Shown: positions 16,243 through 25,093, counted from the stretch's first letter. The stretch is 26,217 nt of DNA from Roseiflexaceae bacterium UBA965 (GCA_002292925.1 DBCF01000173.1:1-26217), one strand, 5' to 3'. Numbers and translations: made by a program. Notes: generated from the sequence alone by a model not told the origin.

Positions 16243-17928
16243 TTAACTCAACCCAACGGTATTCCCATCGCTGTCGATATCAATCCGTTCGGCGCCTGGA
16301 TGCGTCGGCAACCCCGGCATAGTACGCATATCACCAGCCAATGGATAAATAAACCCTGCCCCCGCCGCCAGCCGTACTTCACGAATCGGGAAGGTATAGT
16401 CACGCGGTGCACCAACCTTGCTGGCATCATGACTCAACGAATACTGTGTTTTGGCCATACAGATGGGTAAATTACCATACCCCAACGCTTCATAGCGCTC
16501 GAGTTGTTTGCGGGCATCACTGCTATATTCCACTGCATTGGCGCCATAGACCTGCGTCGCCAAGGTTTCGATTTTTTTGGTTAATGACCACTCAAGGGGA
16601 TACAAGTAGCGGAATTCACCAGGTTGTAGGCAGGCCTGCTCTACGGCCGCCGCCAAGGCATCACCACCCGCACCACCATCACTAAACACCGCACTTTCGA
16701 CCATCGCAAAAGCACCCGTAGCCATAGCAACTTCACGCACCACCGCGATTTCTTCGGGATGATCGCTGGGGAAGCGGTTGAGTGCCACCACCACCGGTCG
16801 CCCAAACGCCGCCGCATTCGCGATTTGGGCGCGCAAATTGCTACACCCTGCCTGTACATCAACCGGATTGGCTGCCAACAATTGCGGATCGAGGGGCTTG
16901 CCTGCCACGATTTTGTAGCGGCCACTATGCGCCTTGAGCGCCCGAATCGTACATACCAACACGACGGCGTCAGGCGTCACCCCCGACACCCGGCTTTTGA
17001 TATGACAAAACTTCTCGAAGCCGATGTCAGCGCCAAAACCACTCTCCGTCACCACATAATCAGCCCGTGACATCGCCACCCGGTCGGCCATCACGGACGA
17101 ATTACCGTGAGCAATATTGGCAAACGGTCCACAATGCACCAACGCCGGCGAGCCTTCGAGGGTCTGGAGCAGATTAGGTTTGAGCGCTTCACGCAACAAC
17201 ACTGTCATCGCCCCCGCCGCCTTGAGATCTTCGGCTGTTACCGGGGTGCCATCTTTGCGTTGGCCAATCACCATCCGCCCCAAACGGGCCCGCAAATCAT
17301 GAATATCGCTGGCCAGCGACAGCACCGCCATCACTTCAGAAGCCACAGTGATATCAAATCCTACTTGGCGGGGTGGACCATCACCCTTGCCCCCCAACCC
17401 CACCACCACCGAACGCAACATGCGATCGCTGATGTCGAGCACCCGGGGCCAGCGAATCGAATAAGGATCAATCCCGAGCACATTGCCGTGATGCAAATGA
17501 TTGTCGATCATCGCCGCCAACAGATTATGTGCCACGCCAATAGCGTGGATGTCACCGGTGAGGTGCAAGTTGAATTGCTCCATGGGGACGACTTGACTAT
17601 AGCCGCCACCGGCAGCGCCACCTTTGATCCCAAAGGTTGGTCCCATCGATGGCTGGCGGATTGCCACCACTGCCCGATGCCCCCGCGCCGACAAGGCCTG
17701 CCCCAACCCGATGGTGGTGGTGGTTTTGCCTTCACCGAGGGGCGTAGGGGTAATCGCTGTCACCACCACATAGCGAGCACGCCGCGCACCGTGTATGGCA
17801 GCGGTGTCGATTTTGGCCATGTAGCGACCATATGGTTCGAGATACTCCGACTCAATCCCCAATGCGTCGGCAATCGTCGCAATGGGACGTAAGGTAGCGG
17901 CTTGAGCAATTGCTAAATCTGATTGCAT
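16243..17928 (-). CDS. fhs: Formate-tetrahydrofolate ligase
   Basis: 561 residues, the normal length. Joins formate to tetrahydrofolate using ATP to give 10-formyl-THF, the cytosolic C1 donor for purines, initiator Met-tRNA formylation and sugar N-formylation. The P-loop TPTPLGEGKTTTTIGLG lies at 60-76, followed by RQPSMGPTFGIKGGAAGGG and GPFANIAHGNSSVMAD, both characteristic of the family, and ends with MPGLPTHPGAERIDID. GAGGAA sits 6 bases before the ATG. A candidate promoter lies in the 68-base gap upstream, so it may have its own transcript although it sits between YfhO-like and GT2 genes of the glycan locus, with 23 bases to the GT2. No formyltransferase is visible in the window, so a link to formylated sugars is only a possibility. 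Confidence 0.97.
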   Translation of the reverse strand: MQSDLAIAQAATLRPIATIADALGIESEYLEPYGRYMAKIDTAAIHGARRARYVVVTAITPTPLGEGKTTTTIGLGQALSARGHRAVVAIRQPSMGPTFGIKGGAAGGGYSQVVPMEQFNLHLTGDIHAIGVAHNLLAAMIDNHLHHGNVLGIDPYSIRWPRVLDISDRMLRSVVVGLGGKGDGPPRQVGFDITVASEVMAVLSLASDIHDLRARLGRMVIGQRKDGTPVTAEDLKAAGAMTVLLREALKPNLLQTLEGSPALVHCGPFANIAHGNSSVMADRVAMSRADYVVTESGFGADIGFEKFCHIKSRVSGVTPDAVVLVCTIRALKAHSGRYKIVAGKPLDPQLLAANPVDVQAGCSNLRAQIANAAAFGRPVVVALNRFPSDHPEEIAVVREVAMATGAFAMVESAVFSDGGAGGDALAAAVEQACLQPGEFRYLYPLEWSLTKKIETLATQVYGANAVEYSSDARKQLERYEALGYGNLPICMAKTQYSLSHDASKVGAPRDYTFPIREVRLAAGAGFIYPLAGDMRTMPGLPTHPGAERIDIDSDGNTVGLS

Positions 17929-17945
17929 GGGTGGTTCCTCACATC

Positions 17946-17976
17946 AATATAAAAACATAACCCACTAGGTTCACAA
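17946..17976 (-). promoter_or_regulatory. Candidate promoter before fhs
   Basis: On the minus strand TTGTGA (-35, 4 of 6) and TATATT (-10, 5 of 6) lie 19 bases apart within the 68-base gap. Weak match by eye; it would allow fhs and the genes after it to be transcribed separately from the YfhO-like pair. Confidence 0.3.
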
Positions 17977-17996
17977 AATCTATTCCCTATAGTGTA

Positions 17997-20240
17997 CTAT
18001 TTTTGGGTCCGCCGTGTACTGTACCAATACCATACTCCTACGGTGATGAAGCATAATAGCCACGTCAGATGCGAAATCCACATGTATTGCACATAGGTCA
18101 CGTAGCGGAGCTGCACCGCTTGACTCTGCGCCGGCACTACTACCCCCAAAAAAGCCCCATTCACGCTCACCGGCACGACTTTTTTCCATACCTGACCATC
18201 AAAACTCTCAGCCTGCCAATTTGATTCATACAGCGTGCTCAACACCACCAATGATTGTGTAGCCGCTACTGGATAGTGCAATTCCACCACATCGCCCTTG
18301 GTTTGATACTGCGTAATCGGCAATGGTTGCGGCACTTGATAATCAGGGATGTGAATGTCTGCTACATTAGCGACTCGTTGCACCGGTATCCGCCAAAATT
18401 GCCCCATGCGCTGTTTCACGTGATACACCCACACGTCAGCGTGCTGAGTCACCAATTCGAGATTAGGATGGTCGAGTGGCTGGGCGACGAGTACAACAGC
18501 GATATTGCTCATCCAAAACACCGTACTATTGTAGTCGGGGGCAATGGCGCGGTTTAATTTGCCATATACGGTTATTTTGCCGCCAAGTTGGGTGATTAAT
18601 CGTTGGTAATATGGGGTAAAAAAATTATTGTAACTATGCACAGAGGCAATCCCAAGCACGGCGTTATAGTTTGGTGCTAATAAATACTCGAGCGCTGGCG
18701 ATACAATTGCGAACCGCGCCCCAGTCGGTACCGATTGGCCGAGTGTCTGCGTCAAAGGGGTCGTACGGATAAGTGCACTCCGTGGTTGTGCAACAAACAA
18801 TGGGGCTGCAGTCACAAGTACTGATATGACCAACGCCCCCCATGTCGTCAACGGAGTTTGCCGCCAATACCACACGATGGTAGTCATGATGAGCAACCCA
18901 ATCCGGACCATATCCCACGACGCAATCGGCAAATCAAACCAGCGGGCAACCATAAATCCCCCACCGACCACCATGCATTGGGCAATAATCACCCAGCCAA
19001 ACACCCGGCGGACCTGTGCGACAGGCAATCCCAACAGCGCATCACATCCATATGCCACGACGAGTACCATCGGCACCACGGTGCTCCACGCCGGGGTCCA
19101 GGCCGACAAACGAAACCCCGGGAATAGGTGCAGCACCACCGTAAACAACGTTGGTGATATCGTCAGCACCCATAAACCGACCACACATGCCAACCACCAC
19201 CACGCAACTCGACGGCGATAACAGACGGCAACCACCACCATTATCCCCGTCAACAACGTGATATTTGCGCCATCAAATTCCAATGGATAGGTACTCGCCA
19301 GCGGATTGCCATAGAGTTCGGGGGCAAAGCGTGATACCCCATACAACAGCACATCTTTTGCCGAGGTAATCACCTGGATGGCCTGTAAAAAAAATTCGTC
19401 CTTGACCCAAAATCGTTGCGAATCACGATAGCGCAGATACAAATCGAGATAGGCTGGGATCGTCAAAAGCACACCAAACACTGCCGCTGATAGTGCAAAT
19501 CCTAGCCATCGGGCTACATCCCACCACATCCCTCGGCGTAACAACGGCCAACTCACCACCCCGACATACCCCGCCAACATCCACACGCTATAGACGGCGG
19601 TTTGGGGGTACCCCATCAAAAACAAGCCGTACGTGGCAAAGGCCACTACCAGCCACCTCAATCCGTCACGTTGACGGAAAATCCGCATCAATCCATACAA
19701 CAGTGCCGCCGTCCAACACACTGTCGCAATGTGCATCGGGAAGGTCAGCCAATAGACCAAAAACGGCGTCGTGACCCCACTCAATGCCGCAAATAATCCC
19801 GCTGTGGGAGTGATTTTGAGCTCACGACAAATCAACAACACCCACAACCCAAACAAAAAAAGTAAACTAAGTGACTGCGTCGCTAGGATTTGATAGGGGT
19901 CTTTGATTAATTGAAACAACACCCACGTATAGAGATTAGCGGGGGTATTACCCGTAATATGTTTGGCTTGCCGGCCAAATTCATTGAATTCATTACGCGT
20001 CACAATGAAACCCGTATGTGGCAGGGTTTGTTGATTGACAATTTCTGGTAAAAACTCTTCTTCGTAATCGGCTAATTTACGCTGTTCACAGGCCAGCATT
20101 GGTTCAGTCAGATAGTGCATGCCATTGATTTGGGCATGACACACCGGTGACAATACATTGCCACTCGCCCATAGCCATCCGCACAATATCACCATACAGG
20201 CAATATAGAGTACCAAGGCCCGCCGGTAGGTCGCAATCAT
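17997..20240 (-). CDS. YfhO-like GT-C membrane protein (second of tandem pair)
   Basis: 747 residues. An N-terminal helix (7-28) is followed by an external loop with an acidic EEEFLPE segment (60-66), then about ten membrane helices to about residue 485. An external domain (about 490-715) contains FAIVSPALEYLLAPNYNAV, ASVHSYNNFFTPYY and TLYESNWQAESFDG, and a last helix lies at about 721-741. This is the YfhO family, predicted GT-C-fold glycosyltransferases; in Gram-positive bacteria YfhO works with GtrB-type GT2s to decorate cell-wall polymers outside the membrane. GAGG lies 5 bases before the ATG. It is a clear paralogue of the gene just upstream, sharing for instance TPANxYTWVxFQL and YWLTFPMHIA, but it is not identical, so the duplication is old. 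Substrate unknown. Confidence 0.82.
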   Translation of the reverse strand: MIATYRRALVLYIACMVILCGWLWASGNVLSPVCHAQINGMHYLTEPMLACEQRKLADYEEEFLPEIVNQQTLPHTGFIVTRNEFNEFGRQAKHITGNTPANLYTWVLFQLIKDPYQILATQSLSLLFLFGLWVLLICRELKITPTAGLFAALSGVTTPFLVYWLTFPMHIATVCWTAALLYGLMRIFRQRDGLRWLVVAFATYGLFLMGYPQTAVYSVWMLAGYVGVVSWPLLRRGMWWDVARWLGFALSAAVFGVLLTIPAYLDLYLRYRDSQRFWVKDEFFLQAIQVITSAKDVLLYGVSRFAPELYGNPLASTYPLEFDGANITLLTGIMVVVAVCYRRRVAWWWLACVVGLWVLTISPTLFTVVLHLFPGFRLSAWTPAWSTVVPMVLVVAYGCDALLGLPVAQVRRVFGWVIIAQCMVVGGGFMVARWFDLPIASWDMVRIGLLIMTTIVWYWRQTPLTTWGALVISVLVTAAPLFVAQPRSALIRTTPLTQTLGQSVPTGARFAIVSPALEYLLAPNYNAVLGIASVHSYNNFFTPYYQRLITQLGGKITVYGKLNRAIAPDYNSTVFWMSNIAVVLVAQPLDHPNLELVTQHADVWVYHVKQRMGQFWRIPVQRVANVADIHIPDYQVPQPLPITQYQTKGDVVELHYPVAATQSLVVLSTLYESNWQAESFDGQVWKKVVPVSVNGAFLGVVVPAQSQAVQLRYVTYVQYMWISHLTWLLCFITVGVWYWYSTRRTQK

Positions 20241-20264
20241 CGTTGCCTCAATTCCGTATATTGC

Positions 20265-22541
20265 TTAACCAAGCGACGGATCCAGCGTGCGGCGTGTGAT
20301 TATTTCTCTGCGCCACCACATCCGCCCATACCACACGACACATACAAGGAATCCGATAGCCCAAATTAGGTGGGAAAGCCACATATATTGCATATAGGTA
20401 TGATAGGTGAGTCTGACGGCAGTGCTTTGGGCGGGCAAATAGACTCCCATAAACACCCCGTTGACACTCACGATGCGCGTGGGGTGCCATGCCACACCGT
20501 CGAATGCTTCGGCCTGCCATAATTCATCATATTGTTGACTCAACACCATCACGCTCGGATTAGGAGCTACGGGGTAGCGCACCAACTGGGTATCGCCATG
20601 ATATTCCGCATAGGCAATCGGCAGGCTCTGACGATTGCGATACGCATCGACCCTGATATCAGCGATTGCCGGGCGGAGATTCACGGGAATCCGCCAAAAC
20701 GCACCCATTTGATGGGTGACACGATACACCATGGCCGCCCCTATTTTTTTGACCAATACGACATGTGGATCATCAATAGGTGCATACGACAATACCGCCC
20801 CGAAATTACTCATCCAAAACGGCATGCTGGCATAATCAGGCGCAATGGTACGATTCAAACGACCAAATGTCACTGATTTGCCACCCATTTGCCGCAGATA
20901 ATTTTGATAATAAAACGACGTGAAGTTATGGTAACTATGCACAGAAGCCAGCCCATGCATCGTATTGAAATTTGGGGAAAGCATATCGGCTAACTCTGCC
21001 GAAACCACGGCATAGCGCTGGCCGGGCAACAAGGTATCCTGCAGGGTGGTAACCAGATCAGACTGCGTCACCAGTGCGGTGCGCGGTTGGTGGAGCAATA
21101 ACGGGTACGTGCTATATGCAACAGTGAGTATTGCCATCCCCAAAACCAAATTTGGTATCATCCGGCGGGTCAGTATGGCATACCCGATTGCAATACCCAC
21201 CACAATCGCCACGACACCCCATTGCAAATCAAGTTGCCCCTGTTGGGCAACCCGCCATGCCATCACCCCAATCGCGCCAACACTGATGAGACAACCGACA
21301 ATTGTTGTGGCAATCCGTTGCCGATGTGGACTCCTCAATAATGCATCACACCCATACGCAGATACCAATGCGAGTGGCAACACCCCGCTCCAGATCGGCG
21401 CCCATTGTGAAAAGCGCAACCCGGGAATCGTGTGCATCACCAAGGTAAACAACGTGGGAGATACCGACAATGCCAACAAGATACCCAACCATGTCACCCA
21501 GAGCCAAACCTGCCGCCACTGCAACACGCTGGCCAATACAATTAACACCATATACACCAATGGCACACTTAACCCATCAAATTGAAAGGGATAGGTGCCA
21601 CTCATCGGATTGCCGAATATTTCGGGGATAGTGTGGGTGCTGACATACCACCAGACCCCATCCCAATTACTAATCACCTGAATAAAATGCGTAAAAAAAC
21701 TATCTGCTGAACGTGGTTGGGCGCTAATTTGGTATTGTTGCCACAAATCAAGATAGGCTGGTAATGCTAACACAACGCCAATCACCGCAGCACTTCCCAT
21801 CTTGGCACACCACCACCACAGCGCCTGCCATTGATTTTTTTGGAGCCATGCCTGCCACACGATATATGCCCCAAAGATCCATACACTATACATCACCGTC
21901 TGCAAATAGCCCATCATCAACAAACTATAGACGCTGAATGCGAGTGCGCCCCACGCCACGGCATCACCCCGCCGTTGCAAACGCACAATCCCCCAAAACG
22001 CCCCTACGCTCCAACAAATCGACGCAATGTGCATCGGGAAGGTCAACCAATACGTGGTAAATGGATTGGTTGCTAGAAATAACGCGCCGATTAAGCCAGC
22101 CATCGGGGCGAGTTGTAATTCGCGACACACGAGCAACCCAAATACTCCTGCCAAAAACGCCATACTCAATGCGAGGATTGTCAAAATCCGATAGGCGTCG
22201 TGACTGAGTTGAAAAATCACCCATGTATAAAAATTTGCTGGGGTTTTGCCGGCCAGCATGCGGGTTTGGCGCCCCATTTCGTTGTCGGCAAATTGCACCG
22301 CCATGAAGCCCGTTCGGGGTGCGGTGAGTTGATTATTCACCTCGGGCAGGAAGTCGTTTTCAAAATCAGTAAATTTGCGCTGCTCACAATCAGCCTGGGC
22401 GGCGGTGGCCTGCGGCACCCCCATCACAACGGCATGACAACTCGAGACTAATTCTTGGCCCAATCCCCAATACGGGAATGTCAAAGCCAGCATGATGCCA
22501 AAATATATGCTGAGCGCAATTCGGTACGATGTTATGTTCAC
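20265..22541 (-). CDS. YfhO-like GT-C membrane protein (first of tandem pair)
   Basis: 758 residues. The start is GTG at 22541, supported by AGGAAG 6 bases upstream. The topology matches its paralogue: N-terminal helix (8-25), external loop with ENDFLPEVNNQ, about ten membrane helices, an external domain (about 500-725) with YAVVSAELADMLSPNFNTM, ASVHSYHNFTSFYYQNYLRQ and QQYDELWQAEAFDGVAW, and a final helix near 730-750. Family knowledge suggests transfer of a sugar from a lipid phosphate carrier onto an extracytoplasmic acceptor. It is the first gene of the minus-strand locus and lies 24 bases before the second copy. The two copies may recognise different acceptors or sugars, or act together; the sequence does not tell which. 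Confidence 0.82.
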   Translation of the reverse strand: MNITSYRIALSIYFGIMLALTFPYWGLGQELVSSCHAVVMGVPQATAAQADCEQRKFTDFENDFLPEVNNQLTAPRTGFMAVQFADNEMGRQTRMLAGKTPANFYTWVIFQLSHDAYRILTILALSMAFLAGVFGLLVCRELQLAPMAGLIGALFLATNPFTTYWLTFPMHIASICWSVGAFWGIVRLQRRGDAVAWGALAFSVYSLLMMGYLQTVMYSVWIFGAYIVWQAWLQKNQWQALWWWCAKMGSAAVIGVVLALPAYLDLWQQYQISAQPRSADSFFTHFIQVISNWDGVWWYVSTHTIPEIFGNPMSGTYPFQFDGLSVPLVYMVLIVLASVLQWRQVWLWVTWLGILLALSVSPTLFTLVMHTIPGLRFSQWAPIWSGVLPLALVSAYGCDALLRSPHRQRIATTIVGCLISVGAIGVMAWRVAQQGQLDLQWGVVAIVVGIAIGYAILTRRMIPNLVLGMAILTVAYSTYPLLLHQPRTALVTQSDLVTTLQDTLLPGQRYAVVSAELADMLSPNFNTMHGLASVHSYHNFTSFYYQNYLRQMGGKSVTFGRLNRTIAPDYASMPFWMSNFGAVLSYAPIDDPHVVLVKKIGAAMVYRVTHQMGAFWRIPVNLRPAIADIRVDAYRNRQSLPIAYAEYHGDTQLVRYPVAPNPSVMVLSQQYDELWQAEAFDGVAWHPTRIVSVNGVFMGVYLPAQSTAVRLTYHTYMQYMWLSHLIWAIGFLVCVVWYGRMWWRREIITRRTLDPSLG

Positions 22542-22632
22542 AGTATACTTCCTAGCTAGCCGATACCCCCAGATATGCCACCAACCCCGTTCAAAATCGG
22601 TCTACTCATTTATTTCTCATGCACTCCATTCT

Positions 22633-22662
22633 ATTCTAAAGGACTTTCATTTATAATCACAA
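22633..22662 (-). promoter_or_regulatory. Candidate promoter of the glycan locus
   Basis: On the minus strand TTGTGA and TAGAAT (5 of 6) are 18 bases apart, about 92 bases before the GTG at 22541. It overlaps the plus-strand -10 box, so the two directions may compete for polymerase. Confidence 0.35.
22652..22657 (+). promoter_or_regulatory. -10 box (TATAAT) of the plus-strand unit
   Basis: A perfect TATAAT lies 46 bases before the ATG at 22704; the -35 (TTCTAT, 17 bases upstream) is poor. It may drive the small secreted protein and possibly thrS. Confidence 0.4.
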
Positions 22663-22703
22663 TACGTAGTAGATAAACTGCGTCACCCAATAGGAGTCTA
22701 TGT

Positions 22704-23213
22704 ATGAAATTATTATTACTCATGATTGCAATCGTAATAGCAGGTGTCGGTGTATGGTATGTGACCAGCGGTCCAATCACCACGAGTATCAAACCCATCC
22801 CCACCGCGGTTATCTCCGTTCCTACGGCGACAACAGCAGCGCTCGCGGCCACCAACAACGACGGCAACAATCACGTCGTGCGCCTTACCCAAGACGAAAT
22901 CAATCAAAAACTGCGCGATATTGGTACCGAACAAGCCAAAGTCACGAATGTCACTCTTAGCCAAGATATCGTTGCCATCGATTTGTTGGTGGGGGGCATC
23001 AAAGGCACCCTGACAAGTGGGTTGGCGGTAGCCAATGGCAATATTATTTTGGCCAAACCACGGCTCGACGGAGTGATTGGGGCATTACTCCCCATCGAAA
23101 AAATCTCACAACTATTTGAAGACGAAATCAACAAACGCCTCAGCAACAATACCCCTGTGCAAGACTTACGAATAATGGATGGGGTCATCGAAATCACTCT
23201 CGTGGGTAAATAA
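22704..23213 (+). CDS. Small membrane-anchored or secreted protein, LmeA/DUF2993-like
   Basis: 169 residues. A hydrophobic N-terminal segment (2-20) without a lipobox acts as signal peptide or anchor, then a Thr/Pro/Ala-rich linker (22-50). The folded part (57-169) contains RLTQDEINQKLRDIG, alternating strands AIDLLVGGIKGTLTSGL and NGNIILAKPRLDGVIGALLP, and a helix LFEDEINKRL before strands RIMDGVIEITLVG. This order resembles LmeA/DUF2993-type lipid-binding domains, which are extracytoplasmic, but the match is from memory and weak. AGGAG lies 7 bases before the chosen ATG; another ATG at 22700 is out of frame. It is divergent from the glycan locus and 89 bases ahead of thrS. Function unknown. 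Confidence 0.72.
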   Translation: MKLLLLMIAIVIAGVGVWYVTSGPITTSIKPIPTAVISVPTATTAALAATNNDGNNHVVRLTQDEINQKLRDIGTEQAKVTNVTLSQDIVAIDLLVGGIKGTLTSGLAVANGNIILAKPRLDGVIGALLPIEKISQLFEDEINKRLSNNTPVQDLRIMDGVIEITLVGK

Positions 23214-23240
23214 GGTAGAATAGCAATAACAATAGATGTG

Positions 23241-23274
23241 CACGGAGCGGCTCTTGGTTTGATGCCCCTCCGTG
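23241..23274 (+). promoter_or_regulatory. Leader hairpin before thrS, candidate autoregulatory site
   Basis: CACGGAG (23241-23247) pairs with CTCCGTG (23268-23274) and GGC (23249-23251) with GCC (23264-23266), split by a C/C mismatch. The 12-base loop TCTTGGTTTGAT contains TTGGTTT, in which GGT equals a threonine anticodon. No T-run follows, so it is not a typical terminator. It ends 14 bases before the AGGAG of thrS. Confidence 0.5.
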
Positions 23275-23302
23275 TCCCATAGTGTGTGAGGAGAATACCG
23301 GC

Positions 23303-25081
23303 ATGGCTGGAGCACCCGATCAACTTTATCGCATTCGCCATTCAGCGGCCCACGTGATGGCCCAAGCAGTGCGCGAAATCTTCCCCGACGCCCTCATTGC
23401 CATCGGTCCGCCGATTGACGATGGTTTTTATTATGACTTTGATTTACCCCGCGCCTTGACCCAAGAAGACTTTGCCGATATCGAAACTCGCATGCGCCGC
23501 ATTATTGCGGCCAAACACCCGTTTGTGTACCGCGAAGTCAGCGCCGCCGAGGCCCGTACGTTTTTTCATGATCAACCCTACAAAATCGAACTCATTAATG
23601 GACTAGACGCCGGTCAAGACGACAACGGCGACACCACCAAAGAAAAAGTGGTCATTTCGACCTATCGCCAAGACACCTTTGAAGACCTATGCCGTGGCCC
23701 GCACGTCGCCACCACCGGCGATATCCCCGCTGATGGCTTCAAGTTGATGAGTGTGGCTGGTGCGTATTGGCGTGGCGACGAAAAACGCCCACAACTCCAG
23801 CGCATCTATGCCACCGCCTGGGCGTCCAAAGCCGAGCTCGATCACTACCTCTTCCAACTCGAAGAAGCCAAACGCCGCGACCATCGCCGCCTCGGCCGTG
23901 AACTCAACTTGTTCTACTTCTCCGAAGATATCGGCGCCGGCTTACCGTTGTTTACCCCCAAGGGCGAAATGTTGCGCTACTTGATGGAATCATACGTCCG
24001 TGAAGTGCAAACCCGCTACGGCTATCAGCACGTCTGGACGGGGCATTTGGTCAAAGAAACGCTGTATCACAAGTCGGGGCATTACGAAAACTACCGTGAT
24101 TCAATGTTCCCGCCCATGGTAGATGGCGACACCATATTCCGCCTCAAACCAATGAACTGCCCATCACACATGACGTTGTTCAAAGAAATGGGTCGCCATT
24201 CGTACCGCGAATTGCCGATGCGTTTCGCTGAATTCGCCACCCTCTATCGCTACGAAGATAGTGGCGCGCTCAGCGGGTTGACCCGGGTACGCTCATTGAC
24301 CCAAGACGACTGTCACGTGTTTTGTACACCAGACCAAATCCAAGCCGAATTTAGTCGCTGTTTGCAACTCATCAACGAAGTCTTGACCGCCTATCGGCTG
24401 TCAGACTACCGAGTGCGCTTGTCGTTGCGCGGCAATGAAGGCAAATTTGTCAAAGATGATGACAAATGGGAGCGGGCCACCGCCGCCCTCAAACAAGCCC
24501 TTGATGCCAACGGTGTGGTCTACGAAGCCGTCGAAGGCGAAGCGGCGTTCTACGGTCCCAAGGCCGACTTTTTGGCCAAAGATGCGCTGGGTCGTGAGTG
24601 GCAATTATCGACTGTGCAAGTTGACTTCATCCAACCCGAGCGCTTGGGTGTGGAATACGTCGGCGAAGATGGCCAAATGCACACCCCCGTGTTGATTCAC
24701 CGCGCCGTCACCGGTTCGACCGAGCGCTTCATGGGTGTGATGATCGAGCACTACGCCGGAGCATTCCCATTGTGGTTGGCACCGACGCAAGCCGTAATCA
24801 TCCCTATTTCGGATGAAAAACATGGTGCCTACGCCCAAGAAGTGCAAACCAAACTTGCGGCACTTGGCATGCGGGTCGAGCTCAACATGAGTCGCGACCG
24901 CATGAACGCCAAAATCCGTGATGCCCAGCTCCAAAAAATCCCCTACATGCTCATCATTGGCGATCGCGAAGCCAGCGCCGGGGCGGTAGCAGTGCGAACT
25001 CGTACAGGAACTGATTTGGGCGCATTGGTACTCGACGATTTCATTGCGCGAGCGCAACACGAAATCGCCACCAAGGCCTAG
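23303..25081 (+). CDS. thrS: Threonyl-tRNA synthetase lacking the TGS domain
   Basis: Class II synthetase that charges tRNA-Thr in the cytosol. The ATG at 23303 is preferred (AGGAG 9 bases upstream) over a GTG at 23282; 592 residues. The protein begins directly with the editing domain: HSAAH (13-17) and DLCRGPH (129-134) give the His/His/Cys/His site that removes mischarged serine. The catalytic domain has MNCPSH (C286), QDDCHVF (H338) and IEHYAG (H483), the three zinc ligands that recognise threonine, and motif 3 in ERFMGVMIEHYAGAFPLWLAP. The anticodon-binding domain follows (about 500-592). Typical bacterial enzymes are about 640 residues with an N-terminal TGS domain, which is absent here and not encoded in the short gap upstream. 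A terminator follows. Confidence 0.97.
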   Translation: MAGAPDQLYRIRHSAAHVMAQAVREIFPDALIAIGPPIDDGFYYDFDLPRALTQEDFADIETRMRRIIAAKHPFVYREVSAAEARTFFHDQPYKIELINGLDAGQDDNGDTTKEKVVISTYRQDTFEDLCRGPHVATTGDIPADGFKLMSVAGAYWRGDEKRPQLQRIYATAWASKAELDHYLFQLEEAKRRDHRRLGRELNLFYFSEDIGAGLPLFTPKGEMLRYLMESYVREVQTRYGYQHVWTGHLVKETLYHKSGHYENYRDSMFPPMVDGDTIFRLKPMNCPSHMTLFKEMGRHSYRELPMRFAEFATLYRYEDSGALSGLTRVRSLTQDDCHVFCTPDQIQAEFSRCLQLINEVLTAYRLSDYRVRLSLRGNEGKFVKDDDKWERATAALKQALDANGVVYEAVEGEAAFYGPKADFLAKDALGREWQLSTVQVDFIQPERLGVEYVGEDGQMHTPVLIHRAVTGSTERFMGVMIEHYAGAFPLWLAPTQAVIIPISDEKHGAYAQEVQTKLAALGMRVELNMSRDRMNAKIRDAQLQKIPYMLIIGDREASAGAVAVRTRTGTDLGALVLDDFIARAQHEIATKA

Positions 25082-25093
25082 ATCACATCCAAG

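Noticed and set aside
17107..17892. 261-codon open frame on the plus strand
   Set aside because: Antisense to fhs, whose motifs are unmistakable; no ribosome site or family match.
23214..23290. Terminator for the small secreted-protein gene
   Set aside because: The hairpin is not followed by a T-run, and its location favours a leader element of thrS.
23214..23302. T-box riboswitch ahead of thrS
   Set aside because: The gap is under 90 bases and lacks the specifier stem, T-box sequence and terminator/antiterminator pair.
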